Positions 8,659 through 16,276 of a stretch of DNA of 20,414 nt are shown piece after piece. The position numbers and the translations under genes were made by a program. The stretch lies in contig PUNB01000184.1 of assembly GCA_003552565.1 (NCBI GenBank), positions 1 through 20,414 on the forward strand, written 5' to 3'. The stretch comes from Lentisphaerota bacterium (GTDB lineage Bacteria; Verrucomicrobiota; Lentisphaeria; Oligosphaerales; PUNB01). Within the stretch, counting starts at the first letter, position 1; every line of letters starts with the position of its first letter. The notes under the pieces were generated by a model, which worked only from the letters and a program-made list of their open reading frames with translations, did no database searches and was not told the DNA's origin.

Positions 8659-9249
8659 TCATGCGTAAGCAAGACGCGAACATCGGTTTTCGGTGACAAT
8701 AATGTTCATCCGCTGGTCATGCTCGGCAGTCGGCAACTGGTAAATCACCTGCCAATCGTAAGCCACTCCGATCCGCTGGCCGGGCAGCCCTCTCAGCAGG
8801 CGATCATAATAACCGGCTCCCCGTCCCAGACGGTTGCCGTGTATGTCAAAAGCCACACCTGGAATTAACCATGCCATGTTAGCATTCTCACTTAAACTTT
8901 CATGTGACCGGGGATGCAGCTCGCTCCGAGGTTCCCGGATACCAAAATAACCAATTGCCGTGTCTCTATCAATATTTCCTATCTCCACCATTTCATAACT
9001 GCCTGTCGCATGATTGAAACGAGGCAGAAGCACCTGTTTCCCTTGTTCTAAGAATTCCGCTGTTAATTGGTTTAAATTAACTTCCTGATCAAACGCGCAG
9101 TACATCGCGATTAAACCGGCCGACACAATCTCCGGCAAGGTTCTCAGTTGAAAACATACAGCCTTGCTCAAATCAGCCGCGGTCTCCGCGGCCATCTCCC
9201 TTCTTCGTCTTAAAAATTCTCGGCGCAGTTTATTTTTTCGCGACAGCAT
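8659..9249 (-). CDS. 5-formyltetrahydrofolate cyclo-ligase (MTHFS/YgfA family)
   Basis: Converts 5-formyl-THF to 5,10-methenyl-THF with ATP, returning a storage folate to one-carbon metabolism; cytoplasmic. Family marks: basic N-terminus RKNKLRREFLRRRREM, MYCAFDQEVNL, KQVLLPRF, and the strongly conserved IPGVAFDIHGNRLGRGAGYYDRLL region, here broken as IPGVAFD and GRGAGYYDRLL. About 196 residues is normal. Two starts are possible. An ATG at 9267 (202 aa) has no ribosome site and would fall at the predicted transcription start. The ATG at 9249 (MLSRKNKLRR) fits the family N-terminus better and follows a short leader with GAGG, though this abuts the ATG. I prefer 9249. The 188 nt between this gene and rny hold no gene or clear RNA. 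Confidence 0.93.
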   Translation of the reverse strand: MLSRKNKLRREFLRRRREMAAETAADLSKAVCFQLRTLPEIVSAGLIAMYCAFDQEVNLNQLTAEFLEQGKQVLLPRFNHATGSYEMVEIGNIDRDTAIGYFGIREPRSELHPRSHESLSENANMAWLIPGVAFDIHGNRLGRGAGYYDRLLRGLPGQRIGVAYDWQVIYQLPTAEHDQRMNIIVTENRCSRLAYA

Positions 9250-9272
9250 CCTCGCATTCAAAATCATATAGT

Positions 9273-9301
9273 ACTATAATAGCAAAAGGGACGTTTGTAA
9301 A
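9273..9301 (-). promoter_or_regulatory. Promoter of the folate cyclo-ligase gene
   Basis: On the minus strand TTTACA (9301-9296) and TATAGT (9278-9273) are separated by exactly 17 nt. Each is close to the sigma70 consensus. Transcription would start around 9266, at or just inside the first ATG (9267). The mRNA would be leaderless for that start, or have a leader of about 17 nt for the ATG at 9249. Confidence 0.6.
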
Positions 9302-9312
9302 ATTTTTTCATA

Positions 9313-9347
9313 GAAAAAAACAATTTCTCGGCTCGACAGCAGCGAGA
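9313..9347 (-). terminator. Possible Rho-independent terminator after the GDP-mannose pyrophosphorylase gene
   Basis: On the minus strand a short stem TCTCG/CGAGA (9347-9326) is followed within a few nt by seven T residues (9319-9313). A second perfect palindrome, GTGCCCGCGGGCAC (9362-9375), lies upstream of it. Both are in the 171-nt gap between the two genes, which fits a separate promoter for the downstream gene. The stem is weak, so the call is tentative. Confidence 0.35.
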
Positions 9348-9420
9348 TCTAATACGAAAGGGTGCCCGCGGGCACTGCAGAAGAAAACCTTGTTTTATGG
9401 GGCATAGCTTGGTTCCCGCA

Positions 9421-10506
9421 TCAGCTCTTTTGATTTTCCATGGCTTCAACCAGCTGTTTTATTTCTTCCAGTCTGTCTTGCGGCACTACCAAGGTTCTGT
9501 CACCGGCACGCACCACCGCCAGCCCTTGGACACCGATCAGGCCGACAGTTTCCCGCGGGTCGACACAGAAAACCAGGTTGTCTGAACTGTCAAGCCCATG
9601 CAGATGCCCTTGTGTCCAGTTCCCGTCCCGGTCTCTGGGAAGCAGGTCGCGCATCGCCTGCCAGCCGCCCATGTCGCGCCAGGTGAACTCCCCCGCCGCG
9701 CAGCGGACATCGGCGGCTTTTTCCATGATGGCGTAATCAACGGAATTGCGTTCCAGGCCGGTGAAGGCGGATTTCAAGGCCTCCTGCCAATTTTCGGTCT
9801 GGTCAGCTTCTACCGCTGGTTTAAGGAGGTCAAGGTGATTCGGCAGGTGGTTCTTGAACTCCTGTAAAACGCTGTCGGCGCGCCAGGTGAACATGCCGGA
9901 ATTCCACAAATAATTGCCGGATTCGCAGTAATGCCGGGCGGTGGCGCTGTCAGGCTTTTCACGGAAAGAAGCTACCTGGTGATGCGTTGTTTTTCCGGTT
10001 TCCATGATTTTTTCTCCCAGTTCCAGATAGCCGTACCCGGTTGCGGGCCATGTCGGCTGAATTCCGAAAGTGTAAAGAGTTCCACTTTCCGCCGCTCCGT
10101 CAGCGGCGCTTAAAATGGTTTGTTGAAAATTTTCTATCGGTTCGATTAAATGGTCGGCGGTCAGGGTTACAATAACCGCATCACCTAATCGTTTGCGGAT
10201 CAAAAGGGCGGACAAGCAAACTGCTGCCGCAGTGTCTTTACGTTCCGGTTCGCCTATGACATTGTTCCGGGGCAATTCCGGCAGCTGTTGTTCCGCCACG
10301 GATACGAAGGCCGCGCTGGTCAGACAGAAAATGCGCTCCGGGGGAACCACTCCCTGTACCCTCTGAAAACTCTTTCGCAACAGACTTTCCCCCTCGAAAA
10401 GCGGGATGAACTGCTTCGGGAATTCGGCGGTGCTTAAAGGCCAGAAACGAGTGCCGGCACCACCGGCCATAATCACCACCGCCAGGTTAGATTTGGTATT
10501 ATTCAT
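9421..10506 (-). CDS. manC: Mannose-1-phosphate guanylyltransferase (GDP-mannose pyrophosphorylase)
   Basis: Makes GDP-mannose from mannose-1-phosphate and GTP, the donor for mannose-containing surface polysaccharides. Motifs in 361 residues: nucleotide-binding GGAGTRFWPLS (15-25), FPKQF (29-33), TLTADHLI (114-121), FREKPD (181-186), WNSGMFTW (201-208), NSVDYAIMEKA (254-264) and WRDMGGW (276-282). It is the short single-domain form without the fused phosphomannose isomerase. The frame is open for 38 codons upstream, but the ATG at 10506 gives the family N-terminus and has GGAG 12 nt before it. No other sugar-nucleotide or glycosyltransferase genes are nearby, so it stands alone here. The symbol is given by family; the pathway role is inferred. 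Confidence 0.94.
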   Translation of the reverse strand: MNNTKSNLAVVIMAGGAGTRFWPLSTAEFPKQFIPLFEGESLLRKSFQRVQGVVPPERIFCLTSAAFVSVAEQQLPELPRNNVIGEPERKDTAAAVCLSALLIRKRLGDAVIVTLTADHLIEPIENFQQTILSAADGAAESGTLYTFGIQPTWPATGYGYLELGEKIMETGKTTHHQVASFREKPDSATARHYCESGNYLWNSGMFTWRADSVLQEFKNHLPNHLDLLKPAVEADQTENWQEALKSAFTGLERNSVDYAIMEKAADVRCAAGEFTWRDMGGWQAMRDLLPRDRDGNWTQGHLHGLDSSDNLVFCVDPRETVGLIGVQGLAVVRAGDRTLVVPQDRLEEIKQLVEAMENQKS

Positions 10507-10921
10507 GATTGTAAATCTCCATTGGTAAAACTGTAATTTAATCCTGGTTTGATTAAATATCCACCCCTTACATTTTGGAACCTCTCTTTTAAACACTTCA
10601 GCTTCCTCTTCATCCCACACTTCGTCTCACCCTTACTCGGTTACGCTTAAACGACTATCTTTATCGGACTTCTCACAGTTACCCTGCTCGATGTAAAGAG
10701 AGCGCAGTTCTCATTTCCATTTCGGCGGATGATAGTGATTTGGCTTATATACTATCGTTTTTAATATGAAACTTTAATGACTCATGGCCGAATTCGCATG
10801 AATCAATCATGCTAGCGAAGAGCTGACCCGGCGATTATATTATAAGCATTTGAAATTTCCGACTTGTGGTTTGTTCAGAAAGCAAGGAACAGAAGCTCAG
10901 GGATATCCAAAAAGGTGAAAA
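10507..10921. other. Intergenic region between divergent genes
   Basis: A 415-nt gap from which manC (left) and the hydrolase gene (right) are transcribed in opposite directions, so it should hold both promoters. An AT-rich word ATTATATTATAA (10834-10845) is a candidate -10 region for the rightward gene. A 6-bp inverted repeat GATAGT/ACTATC surrounds about 10732-10757. No convincing protein, RNA gene or member of the dispersed repeat families was seen. Confidence 0.5.
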
Positions 10922-11965
10922 ATGTCCACTTCCGCACAATTTGACCCCGAAACTTACACCTCTCATTTGAGCCATGAAATCTGGCGGAGTTATGCCTGCC
11001 GGGCCGCCGATTTGTCAGAATTGAAAAAATGGCAGCGCGCTTTCCGTCCGCGTCTGGAAGAAGCTCTCGGGCTCGACAAAATTCGCCAACGCGGCATTTG
11101 CGAACTTGATCCGCAGCTGGAAGAGACGGTGGAAATGGAGGACGGTGTTCGCGAACTGTGGACGATTGCCAGCGAACCCGGGTTTCGTGTGCCCTTTTAC
11201 CTGCTGCTGCCGAGGAATTATTCATCTCCGCTGCCTTTAATTCTGGCGCCGCACGGCCATGGCACCGGTCATTTGCCATACATCGGCGAATGGCGGAACC
11301 AGGAAGAAAAGGAAAAAGCTCTGCAGGGAGAGCGGGATATCGGCCTGCAGGCCATCCGCGGCGGTTACACCGCGATCGTGCCGGTACTGCGCGGTTATCA
11401 CCGGATGTCGCTGCAAACCTGGGGGGAAAAGAACCCCGGGAAAAATACTTGCGAGAGTCAGCAGAAACTGGCCCTGCTTTTCGGCCGCACCTTGATCGGC
11501 GAACGCTGTCATGATTTACAGCGCCTTCTGGACTATGCCGAAACTCGTGCCGAGATCGACACTCGAAGGACGGCCATCACCGGCAATAGCGGGGGCGGCA
11601 CCATGTCCGTATTCACCGCGGCTGTCGAGGAGCGCATAAAAGTTGCAGTGCCCGCTTCCTATTTCTGCACTTTCGAGGATTCGATCGGTTCAATCAGACA
11701 TTGCGGCTGCAATTACATTCCCGGTATCATGCGACTGGCCGAGATGTATGATGTGGCCGGCCTGATTGCTCCTCGGCCGTTCCTGGCGGTCACCGGCAAG
11801 GATGACCGGATCTTTCCTCTCAACGCGGTAAAAGAGGCCTTTGCGGAATTACAGAAAATATATCGAACCGCGGAAGCAGGCGACAGATGTGAACTTTACA
11901 TAGGCGATGAAGGACATCGTTATTACAAAGAACCGGTCTGGCCTTTCCTGGAGAAGTGGCTGTAA
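10922..11965 (+). CDS. Alpha/beta hydrolase (acetyl-xylan-esterase / dienelactone-hydrolase-like)
   Basis: A predicted serine esterase of 347 residues. The nucleophile elbow is GNSGGG with Ser223. The oxyanion-side motif is APHGHGTG (109-116). The acid is most likely Asp294 or Asp295 in TGKDDRIFP, and the His is 332 in DEGHRYY, so the triad appears complete and in canonical order. The large N-terminal region, with VRELWTIASEPGFRVPFYLL, resembles the Abhydrolase_7/acetyl-xylan-esterase-like families often found in polysaccharide-degrading bacteria. No signal peptide is seen, so it is probably cytoplasmic. AGGTG 6 nt before the ATG is a good ribosome site. It is transcribed alone. The natural substrate is unknown; deacetylation of imported glycans is one option. 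Confidence 0.85.
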   Translation: MSTSAQFDPETYTSHLSHEIWRSYACRAADLSELKKWQRAFRPRLEEALGLDKIRQRGICELDPQLEETVEMEDGVRELWTIASEPGFRVPFYLLLPRNYSSPLPLILAPHGHGTGHLPYIGEWRNQEEKEKALQGERDIGLQAIRGGYTAIVPVLRGYHRMSLQTWGEKNPGKNTCESQQKLALLFGRTLIGERCHDLQRLLDYAETRAEIDTRRTAITGNSGGGTMSVFTAAVEERIKVAVPASYFCTFEDSIGSIRHCGCNYIPGIMRLAEMYDVAGLIAPRPFLAVTGKDDRIFPLNAVKEAFAELQKIYRTAEAGDRCELYIGDEGHRYYKEPVWPFLEKWL

Positions 11966-12032
11966 ATTCGGAAATCCATCTCCGGTGTCTCCAGACTGCG
12001 CATTTTATCAGGGATTCCTTAAATTGCGCAGT

Positions 12033-12061
12033 TTGCATTTTCCGAGAAGTCAAAGTATAAT
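12033..12061 (+). promoter_or_regulatory. Promoter of the CBS protein / lipid kinase operon
   Basis: TTGCAT (12033-12038, or TTTGCA one base earlier) and a perfect TATAAT (12056-12061) are 17 nt apart. This lies about 100 nt before the CBS gene, leaving a leader of roughly 90 nt, which contains no recognised riboswitch. Confidence 0.6.
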
Positions 12062-12159
12062 TACGAACACATTGGACCACACCCCGACAAAAAGTTTTAA
12101 CTGGGGGTATCGATAAAATTGAAACTTCCAGCACAAAATTTAGAGTGGAGAACTTGCTT

Positions 12160-12606
12160 ATGAAAATCAAAGAATTGCTGGCGGATAAAGGCTCACAGGT
12201 TTACACAATACAAGCGGAGGCGACACTTTCGGAAGCTTTGAAGCTTTTGACCAGTCATCGCATTGGCAGTTTGCTGGTGATGGATCAAAACAACCAGATC
12301 GCCGGCCTGCTGTCAGAGCGCGACATTTTGCGCCAGATTGACAACGTCGCCGGTAATATTGCCCAGACCAAGGTTAAAGAAGCCATGACCTCTCGAGAAG
12401 ACTTGGTTGTGGCAGCGGACAATGACGATCTTGATTATGCAATGAGAATTATGACCAACAATCGAATTCGTCATTTGCCGGTGGTGGCGCAAGGTGAACT
12501 TTGCGGCATGGTTTCGATTGGCGACCTGATCAAAGCGCAGCTTTCTCAAAGGGAGCATGAAAACAAAATGCTTATGGATTATATTACTGGTAAATATCCG
12601 GCATGA
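12160..12606 (+). CDS. Tandem CBS-domain protein
   Basis: A stand-alone pair of CBS domains (148 residues), a module that usually binds adenine nucleotides (AMP, ATP, SAM or c-di-AMP) and tunes a partner. The first CBS repeat (about 8-62) has TLSEALKLLTSHRIGSLLV and then GLLSERDILRQI. The second (about 75-130) has MRIMTNNRIRHLPVV and GMVSIGDLIKA. No enzyme domain or membrane segment is attached. A GTG at 12145 could extend it by 5 residues, but TGGAG at 12146-12150 is well placed for the ATG at 12160. Its stop overlaps the next start (ATGA), so it is translationally coupled to the lipid kinase, suggesting that the two work together. Confidence 0.9.
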   Translation: MKIKELLADKGSQVYTIQAEATLSEALKLLTSHRIGSLLVMDQNNQIAGLLSERDILRQIDNVAGNIAQTKVKEAMTSREDLVVAADNDDLDYAMRIMTNNRIRHLPVVAQGELCGMVSIGDLIKAQLSQREHENKMLMDYITGKYPA

Positions 12607-13490
12607 TAAGCATTGACAAGTTTCTGTTTATAATCAATCCGATCGCCGGCTCAAAAAGGAATTCTATAGAATCTCTAATAGAACTCGCCGATGATCTCCT
12701 GCCTGAACAAACAAAAGAATATGTCTATACTGAATATCCAGGCCATGCCGCGAGGATTTCTCAAAACGCCATAGGCAAAGGCTATAGAGCCATTGTTGCC
12801 GCCGGAGGCGACGGTACTTTGAATGAAGTTGCCAAAGCTCTGGTCAATACATCGGAAATCCTGGGAATTGTTCCTTTAGGATCCGGTAACGGTTTTGCCC
12901 GTCATTTAAAGATTCCGACTTCGCCGCGAAAAGCCTTAACCCTGATCAGGGACGGCCGGTGTATTGAAAGCGATGTGGGATTATTTAATAATTCTTATTT
13001 TCTGACTACTTGCGGCTTCGGTTTTGAAGCGGAAGTCGCGTCTCTGTTTTCTGAAGCCGGCAGTCGAGGGTTCTGGACCTACGCCTGGGCCGCCCTCAAG
13101 GGATACCTGCGCTATAAAACAGCATTTTATGAGTTTTCGATTGATCAGAGAAACTTTAAGAGCTCAGCCTTTTTTCTTACCTTGGCCAATTCAAGTCAGT
13201 TCGGACTCAATGCCAGGATTGCGCCGACAGCCGAGATTGATTCCGGAAAGATGGTCTGCTGTAAGGTCGAATCCCTGAACTGGATTTCTGTTCCCTTGTT
13301 CGCTCTACGACTGTTTACCGGCCGGCTGCCGCGGAGCCGGAATTATGAACAATATGATTGCAGTGCTTTTTTTATGGATGATTACACCGGCCGATATCAT
13401 ATTGACGGAGAACCCCGACAACTGGAGAGCGCTCCTGTCCATGTTCGAATCATGCCAAAATGTTTGAATGTGCTTGCGGGCACCCATTAA
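12603..13490 (+). CDS. Diacylglycerol-kinase-family lipid kinase (DagK/YegS-like)
   Basis: Predicted cytoplasmic or membrane-associated kinase that phosphorylates diacylglycerol or a related lipid, recycling it to phosphatidate. In 295 residues: N-terminal INPIAGSKRN (11-20), catalytic nucleotide loop GGDGTLNEV (68-76), PLGSGNGFARHL (91-102), then DVGLFNNSYFLTTCGFGFEAEV and, near the C-terminus, YHIDGEPRQL, all marks of the DAGK catalytic domain and its second domain. The start ATG overlaps the CBS stop (ATGA). The length is normal. Other members act on sphingosine-like or unknown lipids, so the exact substrate is not settled. Confidence 0.93.
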   Translation: MISIDKFLFIINPIAGSKRNSIESLIELADDLLPEQTKEYVYTEYPGHAARISQNAIGKGYRAIVAAGGDGTLNEVAKALVNTSEILGIVPLGSGNGFARHLKIPTSPRKALTLIRDGRCIESDVGLFNNSYFLTTCGFGFEAEVASLFSEAGSRGFWTYAWAALKGYLRYKTAFYEFSIDQRNFKSSAFFLTLANSSQFGLNARIAPTAEIDSGKMVCCKVESLNWISVPLFALRLFTGRLPRSRNYEQYDCSAFFMDDYTGRYHIDGEPRQLESAPVHVRIMPKCLNVLAGTH

Positions 13491-13603
13491 TCTCCGCGAG
13501 GACCTGACACACTTTCAAAAATTCCATAATGACAGCGATGTGAGATAAGATTTACGGCCAAGTGGTCAGGCAGGCTGCGGCCGCTCCCGAGGTGTTGCCC
13601 ATA

Positions 13604-13664
13604 ATCAAGTCTCTCTCTCGGGTATTAGGCACCTTGTGTCGGAAGTCGGGCTTATGTGAGACTT
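13604..13664 (+). repeat. Palindromic dispersed repeat, copy B
   Basis: Has both ends of the family: AAGTCTCTCTC on the left and ATGTGAGACTT on the right, with CGGGTATTAGGC and CGGGCTTATG inside. The central GGCGC/GCGCC hairpin seen in other copies has decayed here. Confidence 0.6.
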
Positions 13665-13780
13665 GACATTTTTACAGAAGGTCTCAAAGGACGCAAAGAA
13701 ATATATTTTTTTCACAAACTCTTAGCGATCTTTTGTTCAAAATATGATTTTGCCGCGAAGTACCCGGAGCTTTGGGATTA

Positions 13781-13808
13781 TTAGTGTAGATTAGTGTGGA
13801 TTAGTGGT
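13781..13808 (+). repeat. Three tandem copies of a 10-bp unit
   Basis: TTAGTGTAGA, TTAGTGTGGA and TTAGTGGTTC follow each other without a gap, about 60 nt before the peptidase start. The first two differ at one base; the third is shared only in its first half. The function is unknown. Confidence 0.6.
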
Positions 13809-13869
13809 TCAAAAAGCAATAAACCACAGGTGGACCCAGATGATGAAAATTTAAAGGTCTTATTTTTCC

Positions 13870-15009
13870 ATGATTATTCAGGATCGACTTACTCAGACAT
13901 TCAGTAACCTAGTGCGGATTGACAGCCCTTCACGTCGTGAGGGGGCGGTTGCCGCCTTTATCCGGCAAAAGCTGGAGAAACTAGGTTTTGAAATCAAAGA
14001 AGACAGTGCCGGAAAGATTCTCGAGGGTGAAACCGGTAATCTGATTGCTTCGTTGCGGGGCTCCGTTCCGGCTAAGCCGATCGGTTTCAGCGCTCACATG
14101 GATACGGTGCAGCCGGGGACGGGAATTGAGCCGGTGGTTGAGAACGGTGTGATTAAAAGCGCCGGCGAAACCATTCTCGGCAGTGACGATAAGGCAGCCA
14201 TCGCCGCTTTCCTGGAAGCGGCGGAAGTTATCAAGGAAAACAATCTCCCGCACGGGGACATACAGGGAATCTTTACGATCTGGGAAGAAGGCGGGCTGAA
14301 CGGCTCGCGCAATCTCGATTATGAACTGATTCACGCCGAGGAAGTCTTTGTCATGGACAGTAACGGCCCGGTCGGGAGCATTGTCAATCAGGGACCTTCT
14401 CATGATCATCTTCAGGTCGACTTCAAAGGCAGAGCCGCTCATGCCGGCATGGAGCCTGAAAACGGGATCAGTGCGGTGCAGATGGCCGCCCGGGCGGTTG
14501 AACGTATGAAGCTGCTGCGGGTTGATGAGTACACAACCGCCAACATCGGCACCATCCAGGGTGGAATCGCCACCAATATTGTTCCGGAGAAAGTCACCAT
14601 AACCGCCGAGGCCCGCAGCTTGCAGGATGATCGGCTGCGGGAGCAAACTAAGGCAATGGTGCGGGCGATCGAAGACGCCGCCGCTGATTTCGGCGGCGAG
14701 GCGGATCTGCAAGTGAAGCGCCTTTACTCGGCCTTTGAATTGGAAGAGAGTGATCCCATGATCATTACTTTGAAGGAGGTCTTAAGAGGCCTGGGAAAGG
14801 AACCGGCAATCGTCGCTTCCGGCGGCGGCAGCGACACGAATCATTTTAACGCCCAGGGGCTGAAAGCGGTTAATTTAAGCGTCGGTATGAGTAAAGTTCA
14901 CACAGTGGAAGAGTATATATCCGTCGAAGAACTCAGTAACTGCGCTAAGATGGTGCTGGAGATTGTAAGGGCATATTGCGATGCTGGGTGCTCTCCCGTC
15001 GGACATTGA
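13870..15009 (+). CDS. M20-family metallopeptidase, PepT-like
   Basis: A zinc aminopeptidase of the M20 clan (379 residues), likely a di- or tripeptidase of the cytoplasm. Metal ligands and catalytic residues are in place: H76 and D78 in GFSAHMDTV, D106 in GSDDKAA, catalytic E139 next to E140 in IWEEGGLNGS, D163 in VMDSNG, and the late His in SKVHTVEEY. The inserted dimerisation domain (about 180-290) has the typical FKGRAAHAGMEPENG start. GGGSDTNHFN near the C-terminus is also characteristic of the PepT-like group. The ATG at 13870 has AAAGGT about 11-12 nt before it. It may digest peptides brought in by the transporter at the left of the window, but the two are 12 kb apart. Confidence 0.92.
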   Translation: MIIQDRLTQTFSNLVRIDSPSRREGAVAAFIRQKLEKLGFEIKEDSAGKILEGETGNLIASLRGSVPAKPIGFSAHMDTVQPGTGIEPVVENGVIKSAGETILGSDDKAAIAAFLEAAEVIKENNLPHGDIQGIFTIWEEGGLNGSRNLDYELIHAEEVFVMDSNGPVGSIVNQGPSHDHLQVDFKGRAAHAGMEPENGISAVQMAARAVERMKLLRVDEYTTANIGTIQGGIATNIVPEKVTITAEARSLQDDRLREQTKAMVRAIEDAAADFGGEADLQVKRLYSAFELEESDPMIITLKEVLRGLGKEPAIVASGGGSDTNHFNAQGLKAVNLSVGMSKVHTVEEYISVEELSNCAKMVLEIVRAYCDAGCSPVGH

Positions 15010-15179
15010 CATTCTCTTTGATGTCATTCATCGTCCGCCGCATCCGGTCAACAAATCCCTCTATTGTCGTTAAATGAATAAAAGGCAACATAGAAAAAGG
15101 TTCATAAAAGCAAATCGGAGGACTCCCGCTTTCCCTTGACGTAGACTCCAAGGGCGGAAACCATTAATAACTGCTGGAT

Positions 15180-15215
15180 TTCAGTTCGGATTCCGCCTGA
15201 GGCGGATTCGAGACA
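15180..15215. repeat. Hairpin repeat shared with 5724-5752
   Basis: TCCGCCTGAGGCGGATT (about 15191-15207) is a near-perfect palindrome, followed by GACAAGGTT. The same palindrome, followed three bases later by GACAAGGTT, is found at 5724-5752. It lies just past the methyltransferase stop and could act as its terminator-like hairpin, but there is no T run. Confidence 0.5.
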
Positions 15216-15221
15216 AGGTTC

Positions 15222-16268
15222 TCAGAAACACAAATTTGACTCACAATCATTTTTTGTGCGGGGTTTGACTAGGTAATTTGCTTTTTGTTCAAAGAGTTCA
15301 AGTTGAACAAATGGTGAGGATACTGAAGTTGTGGAATCTTGAGGTTGACCATTGATTTTTCCTGTGAGATAATCTTTTATCCTGTGCGCCACGAACTCTG
15401 CGAGTTTTACTGGGACCGCGTTCCCTGTAACTTGTTCGATTTCGCTTTTGGCTCCAGTTACATCAAAATCTTCTGGAAAAGTTTGAATCAAGCTTCTTTC
15501 CTTAGTCGTCAAAGGCCTTATCGTTGAGGAAACCGGTACCGGATCTCCTGGATGTCCGGGATATCCAGAGGGCAATGGGCGGTTTACTCCTCGTATTGTC
15601 GGGCTGGCCTCATCCACACTGAAAATGCCTCGTCTTGCATAACTCCTTGGATGTCGGTAGTAATAATCAACTTCAAGGCTATCGCCTAGATATTCTCTAA
15701 CAGTCATAGGCTTTTGTCTTTGAGCCTTGATAATATAGGGAATAAGGACATTGTCATTCCCCCCCAACTCACCAAACAGGAACAACCTTTTTCTCTTTTG
15801 AGGAACACCGCATAAACTCGCATCAAGGACCGCGGCCGTCAACCCATATCCAGCTTCCTTAAGTATGCCGCTAGCTCTGGCAAACGCTCTGCTTTTTTTT
15901 GCACGCTCCACGTTTTCCATTAGAAAAAGATCGGGTCTTAAATCATTAATAATTTCAGCAAATACAACTGTTAAGTTTGCTCTTTGACATTCATGCCTTT
16001 TGCCGGCGGATGAAAAATCTTGACAAGGCGGTCCGCCTATGATAAAATCAGGGTTGTGTTTCCGTATATGCTCAACAGAAGTCTTTTTTTCTAAGTCAAT
16101 TTCATAAATTGGGTGAGACTTGATATTTTTTTTGAAAAAATTAATGGCGGGAATCCAGTTATCATATGAGGCGACCATGCGAAACCCGGCATTCTGAAAG
16201 CCAAGGCCAAGGCCTCCGCCCCCAGCGAATAGGTCAATAACATTATAATTGCTTATCAGCTTTTTCAC
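15222..16268 (-). CDS. DNA (cytosine-5) methyltransferase of a type II restriction-modification system
   Basis: Methylates a cytosine at C5 within a short target. The 348 residues show the canonical motif order: I VIDLFAGGGGLGLGF (10-24, SAM binding), IV GGPPCQDFSSAGKR with the catalytic Cys82, VI MENVER (117-122), VIII CGVPQKRKRLFLF (153-165), a target-recognition region at about 190-275, and X QVTGNAVPVKLAEF (279-292). The start is GTG at 16268, 8 nt after the endonuclease stop, with no obvious ribosome site, so it is probably translated by coupling. Base composition is more AT-rich than that of the flanking genes, as is common for acquired modification genes. The target is not certain; by its partner it may be GRCGYC. 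Confidence 0.93.
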   Translation of the reverse strand: MKKLISNYNVIDLFAGGGGLGLGFQNAGFRMVASYDNWIPAINFFKKNIKSHPIYEIDLEKKTSVEHIRKHNPDFIIGGPPCQDFSSAGKRHECQRANLTVVFAEIINDLRPDLFLMENVERAKKSRAFARASGILKEAGYGLTAAVLDASLCGVPQKRKRLFLFGELGGNDNVLIPYIIKAQRQKPMTVREYLGDSLEVDYYYRHPRSYARRGIFSVDEASPTIRGVNRPLPSGYPGHPGDPVPVSSTIRPLTTKERSLIQTFPEDFDVTGAKSEIEQVTGNAVPVKLAEFVAHRIKDYLTGKINGQPQDSTTSVSSPFVQLELFEQKANYLVKPRTKNDCESNLCF

Positions 16269-16276
16269 TTATTCAG

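Larger units (their letters stand above)
13491..13869. other. Gene-free gap with repeats
   Basis: A 379-nt stretch between the lipid kinase and peptidase genes. It contains palindromic repeat copy B (about 13604-13664) and, at 13781-13808, an imperfect triple tandem of a 10-bp unit TTAGTGTRGA. Between them is an AT-rich segment with CGCAAAGAAA. No open frame or structured RNA gene was recognised. The peptidase promoter must lie in or near the right part. Confidence 0.5.

Noticed and set aside
10507..10620. 38-codon N-terminal extension of the GDP-mannose pyrophosphorylase
   Set aside because: The enzyme family starts shortly before GGAGTRFWPLS, and a GGAG ribosome site serves the ATG at 10506.
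12061..12159. Riboswitch in the leader of the CBS/lipid-kinase operon
   Set aside because: The leader of about 90 nt shows no recognisable aptamer core and no terminator hairpin.
13781..13808. CRISPR array from short tandem units
   Set aside because: The units are only 10 bp with no spacers, and no cas genes are present. None of the other repeats has regular spacing.
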